NCBI GenBank assembly: GCA_958403385.1 | Contig: CATXXC010000004.1 | Location: forward strand, 61,120 to 125,119 | DNA: 64,000 bases | Reading direction: 5' to 3' | DNA from: an uncultured Collinsella sp. | GTDB taxonomy: Bacteria; Actinomycetota; Coriobacteriia; Coriobacteriales; Coriobacteriaceae | Part shown: positions 41,742 to 51,225 of the stretch, one piece after another | How positions within the stretch are numbered: the first letter of the stretch is position 1 | Layout: each line of letters opens with the position of its first letter | Notes under the pieces: model-generated | Told to the model about the DNA's origin: nothing | What the model saw: the letters and a program-made list of their open reading frames with translations, nothing else | Database searches by the model: none | Made by a program: the position numbers and the translations under genes

Positions 41742-43373
41742 CTACAGCTCAATCACTTCGTCGCAAGCCTCAAGCAACTCGGGATCATGCGAGACAACAA
41801 CCACTATATGATCCTCTTTCTTCTGTTGCAGAATATCAATGAACGCTGACCTACTCGCTCCGTCAAGAGCCGACGTCGGTTCATCGAATAACATGACGGG
41901 TGAGTCCTTAAGCAAAACACGAATAATCGCAATCTTCTGCTTCTCACCACCCGATATATTATGGTTTTGCTCGTCCAGCACCCCATCAAGACCATTGGGA
42001 AGTGTTGAGACCAGTTTGGTCAGACCAAACTGGTCTACAAGTCGCCCGACTTCAAAAATTGGACAATTATCGCCCGCGAGTAGCGTCAGATTCTCTCTGA
42101 GTGTTCCGTTAACGATATCAGGTTCTTGCTCGGCAATACCAACGACATACGAGCGTAGATTTATAGAATCAATCTGACTCAAATCAACCTCGTCATAAGC
42201 AATAGTCCCAACGCAATCATCGGGATATAGACCAGCTATGCCATCGAGAAGCGTGCTTTTCCCGCTTCCGTTTGCGCCCGACACGCCGTATAAGACCCCT
42301 CGATTAAGCGAGATGAGCTCTGGATAATCTATGATTCGATCGGTATCAGGGCGACAAATCGACAGGCCCTTGCACACAAGTGAAACAGGAGAGCCAATGC
42401 GGACAGAACCGTTCACCTCTTCATCCATTGCCCAAAGGCGCTTAAGGCGTTGGGCGCTCACCTTGCTCGCCTGGTAGCTTTTGCCCCAAGAAAGCAAGTT
42501 CACCAGAGCAGAATTGGCGCTCGAATAATAGCTCAATGCCGTCAGCAGAAAACCAACCGGCATTTTGCCTGCGACAATCTCACAGCCTCCAATCGCGAGC
42601 AAACAGAACTGCGCAAAGGAAAAAATCAACTGATTCGCAAGTTCGAACCGTGATCCGGCTTTTTGGTTAGCCAATATAGCTGGATAAAGACCATCGAAAG
42701 CCTTCTGCAGCCTCAAGGAATAGAAATCGAATAATGAATGGCGACGAAGAAAGGAGACGCTCTCCAGCTGGCTCTGGAGAGTCCCATAGAAAGCAGCGGT
42801 CTTTTCTTGAAACTCAAAGCCTCGATTGAACAGCAGCCCGCTAAACAATCGATAAACTACTGCCCCCGTAACGATGCAGGCTAGACAGGCAATCGCCATC
42901 GCAATGTTTATATTCATCAACATAATCAAGGAACAAACAATCGTTGCAACACCGCCAATGATATTTGACGCCGATGTTATTCCGAATATTATGAGATCGT
43001 TTGAATCGTGATTGATTTGCTGATTATAATAGCCCGCATCAAATCCGATGAAAAACTTCCGGGGCAAACGCTTGACGTGTTCAAGTGTGTCAGCGTTAAG
43101 TTGATATCCCGCATGCGCTTGAAGGTCGACATAGATTAGGGAAGTCCAATAGGCCAACACCGACCCCACAATGGCGACCACGCCAATCGCGAAAATACAT
43201 AAGACTAGCGTCCGCAAACTAATTCCGAGGACATTTTTTGCCGCCAGCACATTTACAGTCAGTCCCAACAAATATGGTTCAGCAAGGCTGCACAGTTGAG
43301 ACAAGACATCGAGAAGCAGATAGACATAAAGCCTTGGCTTATGGAGGAGATATATCTTCCAAAATCTAAACAT
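41742..43373 (-). CDS. ABC exporter (fused membrane and ATPase domains) of the RiPP cluster
   Basis: 543 residues from ATG 43373, overlapping the maturase stop by 8 bp. Six-helix exporter domain (residues 1-310), then an ATPase: GVSGANGSGKSTLLDGIAGL (Walker A), AEQEPDIVNGTL (Q-loop), NISGGEKQKIAI (signature), PVMLFDEPTSALDG (Walker B) and VVSHDPELL. There is no N-terminal C39 peptidase, so leader removal must be done elsewhere or not at all. Probably exports the modified peptide. AT-richer than the window average. Confidence 0.85.
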   Translation of the reverse strand: MFRFWKIYLLHKPRLYVYLLLDVLSQLCSLAEPYLLGLTVNVLAAKNVLGISLRTLVLCIFAIGVVAIVGSVLAYWTSLIYVDLQAHAGYQLNADTLEHVKRLPRKFFIGFDAGYYNQQINHDSNDLIIFGITSASNIIGGVATIVCSLIMLMNINIAMAIACLACIVTGAVVYRLFSGLLFNRGFEFQEKTAAFYGTLQSQLESVSFLRRHSLFDFYSLRLQKAFDGLYPAILANQKAGSRFELANQLIFSFAQFCLLAIGGCEIVAGKMPVGFLLTALSYYSSANSALVNLLSWGKSYQASKVSAQRLKRLWAMDEEVNGSVRIGSPVSLVCKGLSICRPDTDRIIDYPELISLNRGVLYGVSGANGSGKSTLLDGIAGLYPDDCVGTIAYDEVDLSQIDSINLRSYVVGIAEQEPDIVNGTLRENLTLLAGDNCPIFEVGRLVDQFGLTKLVSTLPNGLDGVLDEQNHNISGGEKQKIAIIRVLLKDSPVMLFDEPTSALDGASRSAFIDILQQKKEDHIVVVVSHDPELLEACDEVIEL

Positions 43374-44652
43374 CGTGATTTGCCTCATGCGAATACTGAT
43401 AATTACAAGCCAACCGCATTCTCTGCCTTGCATTGAATTTAACGCTCGCGCATTTTCTCTGACCCTCCATCGCGGCGTGGGGACATCCGCCCATACAAGC
43501 CGGAAACATTACACACTCGCCACATACCGGGTCGTTTGGTAAATACTCCATCCATTTCAAATAGTTCGAATTAGCTTTCACACCTTCTCGAACATTTCCA
43601 ACGGCGCACTCGCCCTTGCCAACCTCATCCCAACATTTAAAAAGTCTACCAAGCGGATCGATGACAAACGAATTAAGGGAAACCGCACAGCAGACACCTG
43701 GTTCATACGGCGTAAACGGAATAACGTTGAATCCGCGCTCGCTAGCTTTATCCATAAAGAACGTTTCAACTTGAGAGAACCCACGCTGAGAAAAACAATG
43801 AATGTCATTTGCGCAAGTATCGTTAACATTGTCGACCGCAGCAAGATAAATCGCGACTTTACCGCGAAGCCCTTTAGCGTCAAGCTCGTCAATCAACGCA
43901 TCGACCTCTTTGCTATTGGACTCATCGACATTCACGCGAATGGTAATCTGAAGAACATCGGCACATGAGATTATATTGTCGATAATGGCATCATATGTCG
44001 GACGACCGTCGGCCGGGACCCTCCGCGAATCATGATCCCTCTTTGAGCCATCGATAGTGATTTGAACCGAACCGACCTGACAATCAGCAAGCTTCTGAGC
44101 AATTTCTCGCGTCAGGAGATATCCGTTCGTTACCATTCCGGCAGAATAAGTAGCGCCTGGCCTAATCGCCCCTCTCAGTTCTTTTGTCAGTCGCTCGATC
44201 ATGTCCACGCAGAGTAGGGGTTCGCCTCCATACCAGTCAACGTGAAGATCGTTGATCCCGGGATAGCCGGAACGCACGAATTCTGCGATATCCGTCATTG
44301 TCTCTTCTGACATAGTGGGGTGCGAGCAGCCCTTTTCATAGCAATAGGGACACCTAAAATTGCATGCCAGCGTTGGAGCAATCGTCAGTCCTAAATAGTC
44401 ATTTGCAAACCTTGCCGACAAACTCTCAAGCATCAACATTCGCCGCTCGTCAACATCGTCATCTACCAACATGCCACCCATCTTAAGGGCCTCTTCGAAA
44501 TCACCATCCAAGGCGGCAGCACCCTTGCGATATAAATTCAGCTCATTCGTGTGCGCAGCGTCAAGGTCGAGAACGCCACCAGACTGGGTATTGTAGATAG
44601 TGATACCGTTCACATCATTCTCTTCAATAACGTTAAATTCAGACTCTTTCAT
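43366..44652 (-). CDS. Radical SAM/SPASM peptide maturase
   Basis: 428 residues. An N-terminal region of about 90 residues precedes the radical SAM core with CNFRCPYCYEKG (CxxxCxxC, [4Fe-4S]-SAM) and VDWYGGEPLL. The SPASM region binds auxiliary clusters: CCAVSLNSFVIDP..LFKCWDEVGKGECAVGN..CGECVMFPACMGGCPHA and a final C. This Cys layout is that of RiPP maturases that install thioether or related cross-links on Cys-rich peptides. ATG directly follows the permease stop. Its likely substrate is the 36-residue peptide at 47077. Confidence 0.88.
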   Translation of the reverse strand: MKESEFNVIEENDVNGITIYNTQSGGVLDLDAAHTNELNLYRKGAAALDGDFEEALKMGGMLVDDDVDERRMLMLESLSARFANDYLGLTIAPTLACNFRCPYCYEKGCSHPTMSEETMTDIAEFVRSGYPGINDLHVDWYGGEPLLCVDMIERLTKELRGAIRPGATYSAGMVTNGYLLTREIAQKLADCQVGSVQITIDGSKRDHDSRRVPADGRPTYDAIIDNIISCADVLQITIRVNVDESNSKEVDALIDELDAKGLRGKVAIYLAAVDNVNDTCANDIHCFSQRGFSQVETFFMDKASERGFNVIPFTPYEPGVCCAVSLNSFVIDPLGRLFKCWDEVGKGECAVGNVREGVKANSNYLKWMEYLPNDPVCGECVMFPACMGGCPHAAMEGQRKCASVKFNARQRMRLACNYQYSHEANHDV

Positions 44653-45462
44653 TTATATGCTCCGTTTTCTGATAGCACCCTTGATAGCCCAACAAAGTCC
44701 GAGGATGACAATGGGAACGACTGTTGCCAGCGCTACAAATAGCAACGTCCCCGGCACGATGAATTGAATTGGTCGCGGGGACGCAAGGGTCGCCAGCCAT
44801 GTCAAGTGCAGTGGCATATTTGGATTCCCGTACCCCAAATAAAGCAGCAGGATGATGAACGATAGAACAAACGCGCCATTTCCAAAGAGCGAGATGGCCA
44901 GGACGAGCAGCAGGCATAACGTTGTGCAAATCAAGGCAGCAAGAGACAGCCGAAGAAGAAACTCTCCGATCATATCCATCGTCATTCCTATGCCACTCGC
45001 GCTTTGGACCGCACCAACGAGTATCGAAAAGAGAACAAAACCACCGACAAGCGTGACAATCGAGACAAGAGTCCTTGCAACCAACAACTGTACTGTTTTC
45101 ATTCCCCTTGCATAGGAAACAAGCCATTGAGATCCCGTTATCGGAGTTCGAAACGCATAGCCGATGACGAGAACAGCAACAATAGGAAAGAACAGAGAAT
45201 GGGCAAGCGGTGCCACAGCGGAAAGGTAGCGAGCTCCATCTTTAACGAGGTCTCCCGGAATTCCCCCAAAACCATATTGTGGGTTTGGAAAGAAGCCCAT
45301 AACACCGTCGCCAAGCCAATCGCTCGTTCCGTAGGCTCTCCATGGTTCATAAGACGCAGAATAAAGCAATGCGAGCACGAAACCTGCCGCAATCAGCAGA
45401 AGAGGCGCTTTGCTCTTCATAACTCGATAGGCTTCAGCCTTAATCATATCTTCGCAGCGCAT
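44653..45462 (-). CDS. ABC-2-type permease, second subunit
   Basis: 269 residues from ATG 45462 (GGAGGGGG upstream). Six hydrophobic segments, with a large extracytoplasmic loop (SYEPWRAYGTSDWLGDGVMG) after the first, as in bacteriocin-immunity type ABC-2 permeases. It shares the N-terminal layout (KAEAYRVMKSKAPLLLIAAG) and the YGTSD motif with its neighbour, so the two may be paralogues. Probable partner of the ATPase at 46246. Confidence 0.75.
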   Translation of the reverse strand: MRCEDMIKAEAYRVMKSKAPLLLIAAGFVLALLYSASYEPWRAYGTSDWLGDGVMGFFPNPQYGFGGIPGDLVKDGARYLSAVAPLAHSLFFPIVAVLVIGYAFRTPITGSQWLVSYARGMKTVQLLVARTLVSIVTLVGGFVLFSILVGAVQSASGIGMTMDMIGEFLLRLSLAALICTTLCLLLVLAISLFGNGAFVLSFIILLLYLGYGNPNMPLHLTWLATLASPRPIQFIVPGTLLFVALATVVPIVILGLCWAIKGAIRKRSI

Positions 45463-45464
45463 TT

Positions 45465-46268
45465 CTACCCCCTCCTCGCTTTGATTCCCATGACCCCGAG
45501 CTGCAACGAAACAACGGTGCAAATAACAGAGAAAAGAATGATCTGATTAATGGCTAGGCCTTGAAAGCACAGATTTCCAAGATGGCGTAAGTATGGTCCG
45601 ACTGAGAGCCACCAGGGAATTAGCGTCGATGCGTGATTGGAAAAGACCACCAGCGTATATTCATCGGAGGCGAGCAGCGTCCCGACCAACACCAACATAA
45701 TGCTAAGCGGTGCATTTCTAAGTAAATAGAAAACTGCCATCGACTGAGCTACTAATGCAGCCAAAATAGCATCAATCAAAAGCAACACGGGTAGGTATCT
45801 ATCAAGAAACACCCGCCCATCCACATAGCAGCCAAGCGGAGATTTGAAGAGAGCGAATCCCGAAAACAGGTTGAACGCTGCTGAAGTTGCAATCGTCAGA
45901 ACAAGCCACTTTGCGACAACGGCCTTTGCTACACCCGTCCCTTTCGCATACGTCACTTCAGAAGACCTGCTTTGATAATCCATGGCGCAGGAAATAACAA
46001 TGCATCCGACTAGAACGAAAAACCACTCGTAGGTCATGAATAGTGCCGTCCGAACCGCCGAACCAGCCGGGTCAGTCTTGTCGAGGATGTTTGCAAAGAA
46101 ACCAATCTGTTTGCCGACTCCCCCTAAATCAGATGTTCCATAAGTCCCATACATATTTGGATTACAGACATCTTTAACAATCCAAACTCCCCAGATCAAC
46201 AACACGAAAAAGGCTGGATTTCTGAGCAACCGACGGGCTTCGCATCTAATCAGTCGCAGAAGTTGCAT
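45465..46268 (-). CDS. ABC-2-type permease, first subunit
   Basis: 267 residues, six hydrophobic segments: RCEARRLLRNPAFFVLLIWG, then a loop with MYGTYGTSDLGG. It starts 23 bp inside the ATPase gene and ends two bases before the next permease start, so all three are translationally coupled. Such permeases usually act in immunity against, or export of, the peptide product. Confidence 0.75.
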   Translation of the reverse strand: MQLLRLIRCEARRLLRNPAFFVLLIWGVWIVKDVCNPNMYGTYGTSDLGGVGKQIGFFANILDKTDPAGSAVRTALFMTYEWFFVLVGCIVISCAMDYQSRSSEVTYAKGTGVAKAVVAKWLVLTIATSAAFNLFSGFALFKSPLGCYVDGRVFLDRYLPVLLLIDAILAALVAQSMAVFYLLRNAPLSIMLVLVGTLLASDEYTLVVFSNHASTLIPWWLSVGPYLRHLGNLCFQGLAINQIILFSVICTVVSLQLGVMGIKARRG

Positions 46269-46974
46269 TATCTGCCTCCCCGATCAAATCCAAAAACCGC
46301 TTTTCCAGACTTCTGTCTTTGTAGGAGTTTTCTTCCTTAACGAGAAGTCTGCCTTGATGGAGAAAAGCAAAAGATGTCGCAACTTTCTCCAATTCATCTA
46401 GGTTATGGCTTGAAATGAGCACCGTTTTATCCCGTTTGTCCTTCAACGACAGCAGGAGATCACGCACCTCAATCACACCCACTGGATCGAGCCCGTTTAT
46501 GGGTTCATCCATGATGAGTAGTTGCGGGTTGCCCAGAAGAGCCGTTCCGATATCCAGACGACGCTTCATGCCGAGCGAGTATTGTTTTACCGATGCATCC
46601 GCCGCATTTTCTAGGCCAACGGCAGCGAGCACTCGATTAACTTCACTTTTCGGCAGCCCCCACTCGATACAGCGTGAGATCAAGTTTTCTCGACCGGTTA
46701 AGTTCAAGAATGCCCCACAGCCGTCGGGGACGAATCCGATATTTCTGCGTGCTCTTGCCAGACCTGTTCTCCCAGACTCGCCGAAAAAACTGATTGAGCC
46801 TTTCGTTGCTTTAAACAAGCCAAGAAGAATATCAATCAACGTACTCTTCCCCGCGCCGTTCTCCCCAACGAGAGCGCACACTTCGCCCTCATCTATATCA
46901 AATGAAACATCAGACAACGCCCAGTTTTTGCCGTAGCGCTTTGATAGATCCTTGATTGAAATCGCATTACCCAT
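46246..46974 (-). CDS. ABC transporter ATPase (immunity/export type)
   Basis: 242 residues. Walker A GENGAGKST, Q-loop VPDGCGAF, signature YSLGMKRRLDI (the SLGMKRRL variant of bacitracin/lantibiotic-type ABC systems), Walker B LLIMDEPINGLDP and H-loop SSHNLDEL. First large gene after the precursor peptide; pairs with the two ABC-2 permeases. Confidence 0.9.
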   Translation of the reverse strand: MGNAISIKDLSKRYGKNWALSDVSFDIDEGEVCALVGENGAGKSTLIDILLGLFKATKGSISFFGESGRTGLARARRNIGFVPDGCGAFLNLTGRENLISRCIEWGLPKSEVNRVLAAVGLENAADASVKQYSLGMKRRLDIGTALLGNPQLLIMDEPINGLDPVGVIEVRDLLLSLKDKRDKTVLISSHNLDELEKVATSFAFLHQGRLLVKEENSYKDRSLEKRFLDLIGEADNATSATD

Positions 46975-47076
46975 GTCTTATGAACCTCATTAAAAAGGCA
47001 GCGCGGCCGACGGATGGCAGTTATCGACCACGCTGCTTACCCTCTGCTGTCTTAACCAGCATTAGCGTTCGCGTTG

Positions 47077-47187
47077 CTAGAAATGAACATATACGCCAAA
47101 ACAGCTACAGCGCGAACACGGGTGGTAATTGCGGCAGCCACCACCGCCACCCTGCACGTTGCTACACGGATCGATTACCCAGTTCAT
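47077..47187 (-). CDS. Cys-rich RiPP precursor peptide
   Basis: 36 residues beginning MNWVIDPCSNVQ, five Gly at 13-17, Cys at 8, 18, 24, 27 and 29, ending aromatic/aliphatic (FGVYVHF). A near-perfect ribosome site (AAAGGAGG) lies six bases before ATG 47187, and a promoter with an operator follows upstream. A small, Gly/Cys-rich ORF at the head of an operon with a radical SAM/SPASM enzyme and ABC transporters is the standard precursor arrangement. Longer in-frame reading from 47271 lacks a site. Broadly resembles Cys-rich radical SAM substrates (Clo7bot/CcpM type) but I recognise no exact class. Confidence 0.8.
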   Translation of the reverse strand: MNWVIDPCSNVQGGGGGCRNYHPCSRCSCFGVYVHF

Positions 47188-47226
47188 AATTACCTCCTTT
47201 CGATTTATCGTCTGTTTTAATACTCC

Positions 47227-47258
47227 GTTATCGTATATCGATAACCTTATGATTTCAA
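47227..47258 (-). promoter_or_regulatory. Promoter and operator of the RiPP operon
   Basis: TTGAAA (47253-47258) and TACGAT (47230-47235), 17-bp spacer, minus strand. The -10 is embedded in a perfect palindrome GTTATCG-N5-CGATAAC (47227-47245), so a regulator bound there would block polymerase. The XRE protein encoded just upstream is the obvious candidate. Confidence 0.7.
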
Positions 47259-47269
47259 GAACTATTTTC

Positions 47270-47312
47270 AAATAAATTAAGGCTCCTACCGATCGTTTGC
47301 GGTAGGAGCCTT
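47270..47312 (-). terminator. Terminator of the DUF2975-XRE gene pair
   Basis: AAGGCTCCTACCG (47279-47291) and its exact complement (47300-47312) with an 8-base loop, followed on the minus strand by TTAATTTATT. It insulates the RiPP operon from the regulator genes. Confidence 0.85.
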
Positions 47313-47355
47313 GCGTGCATACGTGTTTGTCTTCTTGTCTTCTTATTCTGTTTTG

Positions 47356-47682
47356 TTATTCCTTAGAAAGATCTACCACGTAAACCTCTGTGGGCAATAT
47401 CTCGGAGGGGTCGGGATTGCGTCTTTGCAAAATCTTATTCCGCGCGCGCGCGATGGTAAGTTCCTCAAGTTCTATTTCACTCACGCGACGGATCAAATCT
47501 CCCGGCTGACAATCCAACTCAACACAGATATCGAGCAATGTCTTCAAGCGTATGGCCTTAATTTTTGCATTACGGATTTTAGAAATGTTAGCTGGCGTAT
47601 GCCCAGTCGCTCTTATTAGATCGGCATTTGTTTTCCCGGTCTTGAGCAAAAGTGTCTCAACCTCAATAATGAGATAATCCAT
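47356..47682 (-). CDS. Small XRE-family transcriptional regulator
   Basis: 108 residues from ATG 47682. HTH: LLLKTGKTNADLIRATGHTP, then ANISKIRNAKIKAIRLKTLL and DICVELDCQPGDLI, the YozG/YobD-like short Cro/C1 type that normally follows a DUF2975 gene. The C-terminal 35 residues are unlike the family. Likely controls its own pair and perhaps the RiPP promoter. Confidence 0.85.
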   Translation of the reverse strand: MDYLIIEVETLLLKTGKTNADLIRATGHTPANISKIRNAKIKAIRLKTLLDICVELDCQPGDLIRRVSEIELEELTIARARNKILQRRNPDPSEILPTEVYVVDLSKE

Positions 47683-47692
47683 GGTCAATCAC

Positions 47693-48262
47693 CTAGACCA
47701 AATCATCGGACTGGGACTGCAAAAGCGCCCCATAGCGCCAGAAGATCGACAAAGCGAAAGCAACCATCATTGCAATGATGGATCCCACATCCAAAGTGAT
47801 GCCTGAGTCACCAATCTGAAGGAGAGCGGAATTCATACGACAGCTCAACATACAATTACCCATCATTATTTTTAAATCGCTGCCAATCTGTAGAGAGCCC
47901 ATCACGGCATTGATTGCAAATAGGCAAGCAATAACGGTAATCATCCGTGCATGTCGAATAGTAAAAGGCGATTGACGACGGGCGACATCGAAGCTGATGC
48001 TTAACAATGTGAACTCCCCTGCAAGGAGCAAAACCGCCCATAGCGCCAAGTTTGGGAGCGCGATGCTGCCGCCCTTACCAAGCTCAACGACCCCCTCGAT
48101 TACCACTGCGCCGTTCAAAATACTTTGGCATGCAACAACAAATGCCGAACCAAAGACGGCGATGGTAGCGATGGCTATAAGTACCAGCACGGCACAAAGA
48201 ACCATTCCGATTTTTCTCATGTTATCGAACGACATCTCAATTCTTTGAGCGCTATTCGCCAT
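47693..48262 (-). CDS. DUF2975-family membrane protein
   Basis: 189 residues from ATG 48262 (AAAAGGAG upstream). Four hydrophobic segments (IGMVLCAVLVLIAIATIAVF, LPNLALWAVLLLAGEFTLLS, MITVIACLFAINAVMGSL, IIAMMVAFALSIFWRYGALL) with the ARRQSPFTIRHAR loop of the family. Typically paired with a small XRE regulator, as here. Function unknown; possibly senses membrane state or the peptide. Confidence 0.82.
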   Translation of the reverse strand: MANSAQRIEMSFDNMRKIGMVLCAVLVLIAIATIAVFGSAFVVACQSILNGAVVIEGVVELGKGGSIALPNLALWAVLLLAGEFTLLSISFDVARRQSPFTIRHARMITVIACLFAINAVMGSLQIGSDLKIMMGNCMLSCRMNSALLQIGDSGITLDVGSIIAMMVAFALSIFWRYGALLQSQSDDLV

Positions 48263-48330
48263 AGTAACTCCTTTTGCCATCCAGCAGAACTCTTTCAATT
48301 ATTTTATCGTTACCGGAAACTCTTCTCTAC

Positions 48331-48366
48331 AAGAAAAGGGGCGCACCTCCATCGGAAACGCCCCCT
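48331..48366 (-). terminator. Terminator of clpC
   Basis: AGGGGCG/CGCCCC arms (48338-48343, 48359-48364) followed on the minus strand by TTTTCTTG, about 25 bp after the clpC stop. Confidence 0.75.
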
Positions 48367-48390
48367 ATCATGCAAGGTTATATTCAATCC

Positions 48391-51033
48391 CTACAGCGCG
48401 CCGGAACCGGCTTGCATCATGCCGCCGGGGCCCGAGGTTACGCCGCCGCTCACGGGCGCGGCGTTGCCGGTGTGCGGTGCCGCCGGGGCGGTATCGCCAC
48501 CGAGCGTGCCCGCCGGACGCGGTGCCGGGATCTCGCCCGTGCCGTGGCTAAAGACAAACTTGCCATCGGCCACGTCGCACAGGACGGTATCGCCCTCGCC
48601 CCACTCGCCGGCCAGAAGCTCCTCGGACAGCGGGTCCTCGATGAGCTTTTGAATAGCACGGCGCAGCGGACGCGCACCGTTGGTGAGGTCGGTGCCCTCG
48701 GCCACGATCTTGTCATAGGCCGCATCGGTGAGCTTGATGTTCATGCCGTTGGCGATCAGACGCTGGCGCAGGTCGTCCACCAGCAGGTGAGCGATCTTGG
48801 TCAGGTTCTCACCCGAGAGCTTCTGGAACACCACGATGTCGTCGATGCGGTTGAGCAGCTCGGGGCGGAACAGGCGCTTGAGCTCGCCCATCGCGCGGCC
48901 GCGGATCTCACTCGACGTGAGGCCCTGCTCGCCGGTGGTGCCAAAACCGACGTTCGCATCCTGTGCGATCTCGCGGGCGCCCACGTTGGACGTCATGATG
49001 ATCACGGTGTTGCGGAAGTCGACCGTCTTGCCCTGGCTATCGGTCAGACGACCCTCCTCCAGCACCTGCAGCAGGATGTTAAAGATATCGGGGTGCGCCT
49101 TCTCGATCTCGTCGAACAGCACGACCGAGTACGGGTGGCGACGAACGGCCTTGGTGAGCTGGCCGCCCTCGTCGTGACCGACGTAACCCGGAGGGCTACC
49201 GATGAGCTTGGAGACCTCGAACTCGCTACCGAACTCGGACATGTCGAAGCTGATGAGCGCGTCCTTGCTGCCAAAGAGGTATTCGGCGAGCGTCTTGGCG
49301 AGCTCGGTCTTGCCCGTGCCGGTGGGACCCAGGAAGATAAAGCTGCCGCCGGGGCGACGCGGATCCTTGAGCGGCGAGCGGCTGCGGCGCACGGCCTTGG
49401 CAACGGCCTCGACAGCCTCATCCTGACCGATGATGCGCGTCTTGAGTACGCTTTCGGCCTGCAGCAGGCGACGGCTCTCGCTCTCGGTAAGCGAGGACAC
49501 CGGCACGCCCGAGGTCACGGACACGATATCGGCGATCTGACTCACATCGATGGTGAGCGGGCTGGCGTCGAGCTCGGCGGTCCAGGCAGCCTTGGCCTCG
49601 GCGAGTTCAATCTCGGCGGCCTTCTGCTGCTCGGTGATCTCGGCGGCCTTGTTCATGTCGTCGCTCTCGGTGGCCTCCTGCGCGGCGGTCTTGAGCTCCT
49701 CTATACGATGCTCGGCCTCGCGCACCGGCTCGGGCGCGCGATTCGCGGCGATGCGAGCGCGAGCACCGGCCTCGTCGATGAGGTCGATTGCCTTATCGGG
49801 CAGGAAACGATCCTGGATGTAGCGGTTGGAGAGGTTCGCGGCGGCCTCGATGGCACCCTGCGTGTAACGCACGTGGTGGTGCTCCTCGTAACGCGGCTTG
49901 AGCGCAGTCAGAATCTTGACGGTGTCCTCGACACTCGGCTCCTCGACATCGATGGTCTGGAAGCGACGCTCGAAGGCCGGGTCCTTGGTGAGGTACTTGC
50001 GGAACTCCTCGGCCGTGGTGGCACCGATAATCTGGAAAGCGCCGCGCGCGAGCACCGGCTTGAGCATGGAGCTCGCATCGATAGAACCCTCGGCAGAACC
50101 GGCACCGATGATGGTGTGCATCTCGTCGATAAACAAGATGACGTCGTCGGCTTCGGTCGCCTCCTGGATCACGTTCTTGAGGCGCTCCTCAAACTCACCG
50201 CGATACTTGGCACCCGCGACAAGACCCGGCAGATCGAGCGTCCAGATATTCTGGTTCATAAGATTCTCGGGCACATTGCCAGCAGCAATCTGCTGCGCCA
50301 GGCCCTCGACGATGGCCGTCTTGCCCACGCCGGGGTCGCCCAGAATGAGCGGGTTGTTCTTGGTGCGACGCGAAAGAATTTCCATCATACGCTGGACTTC
50401 CTTTTCGCGGCCGATCACCGGATCGAGTTCGCCGTCGCGCGCCTTCTGCGTGAGGTTGGTCGCGAACTGCTTAAGTGTATCGGTGCCGCTCCCCTTTTGC
50501 TGGGAGGCATCCGAGCCGCTAAAGAACGGCAGGCCCGTACCGGGACGACCAGCACCGGCACCAGCGAGCGGACGCTTCTTGTCCTGGTCCTTGGCAGTGA
50601 GTTTCTCGATAGCCTTTTTGATGGAGGCGGACGACACACCCAGGCGCATGAGGATGTCCATGGCCATGCCGTTGCCCTCTTCGACGATTCCGATCAGCAA
50701 GTGCTCGGTCGACACGTAGGTCTGGTTGTTCTCACGCGCCACGCGGAATGAACGCTCCATCACACTAATGACGAGCGGCGTAAAGGCGAGCTTGGCCGCC
50801 TCGGTCTCCTCACTGGGCTCGGGAACCGTGGTCTGGACCTCCTTGAGGGTGTCCATGATGTCGTCGTAGGAGATATCAAGCGAGCGCAGCGCCTCGGCAG
50901 CGATGCCCTCGTCCTCCTTGGCGAGTGCGAGCAGCAGGTGCTCGGTGCCCACCTTATTTGAGTGCAGATCGAGCGCCTCCTGTTTGGCCATCGACATGAC
51001 CTTGCGCGCTCGATCGGTAAATCTATCTAACAT
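48391..51033 (-). CDS. clpC: ATP-dependent Clp protease ATP-binding subunit ClpC
   Basis: 880 residues from ATG 51033 (AAGGAAACGAGC upstream). AAA+ unfoldase feeding ClpP. N-domain [20 protein letters not shown]; first AAA module with [18 protein letters not shown] and DEMHTIIG; a middle UVR-type coiled region ([18 protein letters not shown]); second AAA module with [18 protein letters not shown] and [10 protein letters not shown]. The C-terminus has an added Gly/Pro/Ala-rich, probably disordered tail of about 45 residues. No CtsR or HspR box was recognised upstream. Confidence 0.95.
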   Translation of the reverse strand: MLDRFTDRARKVMSMAKQEALDLHSNKVGTEHLLLALAKEDEGIAAEALRSLDISYDDIMDTLKEVQTTVPEPSEETEAAKLAFTPLVISVMERSFRVARENNQTYVSTEHLLIGIVEEGNGMAMDILMRLGVSSASIKKAIEKLTAKDQDKKRPLAGAGAGRPGTGLPFFSGSDASQQKGSGTDTLKQFATNLTQKARDGELDPVIGREKEVQRMMEILSRRTKNNPLILGDPGVGKTAIVEGLAQQIAAGNVPENLMNQNIWTLDLPGLVAGAKYRGEFEERLKNVIQEATEADDVILFIDEMHTIIGAGSAEGSIDASSMLKPVLARGAFQIIGATTAEEFRKYLTKDPAFERRFQTIDVEEPSVEDTVKILTALKPRYEEHHHVRYTQGAIEAAANLSNRYIQDRFLPDKAIDLIDEAGARARIAANRAPEPVREAEHRIEELKTAAQEATESDDMNKAAEITEQQKAAEIELAEAKAAWTAELDASPLTIDVSQIADIVSVTSGVPVSSLTESESRRLLQAESVLKTRIIGQDEAVEAVAKAVRRSRSPLKDPRRPGGSFIFLGPTGTGKTELAKTLAEYLFGSKDALISFDMSEFGSEFEVSKLIGSPPGYVGHDEGGQLTKAVRRHPYSVVLFDEIEKAHPDIFNILLQVLEEGRLTDSQGKTVDFRNTVIIMTSNVGAREIAQDANVGFGTTGEQGLTSSEIRGRAMGELKRLFRPELLNRIDDIVVFQKLSGENLTKIAHLLVDDLRQRLIANGMNIKLTDAAYDKIVAEGTDLTNGARPLRRAIQKLIEDPLSEELLAGEWGEGDTVLCDVADGKFVFSHGTGEIPAPRPAGTLGGDTAPAAPHTGNAAPVSGGVTSGPGGMMQAGSGAL

Positions 51034-51225
51034 GCTCGTTTCCTTACATGAGTTCATCGAAATCAAAACGCCCGCCCGTCGGCGGCGCTTTTGTCTCTTT
51101 ACCCACAGGTTGTCTATGTTAACAGCTGGAGGAATATCTATAAACCCGGCTCACATGAATGCAGGTTATGACCGCATCGCGGGACTCACCGCGCGATGCG
51201 CGACAGGCGCCCCGCAAGAGAAACC

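Noticed and set aside
48274..50751. 825-codon plus-strand reading frame
   Set aside because: Antisense to clpC, which has complete AAA+ motifs.
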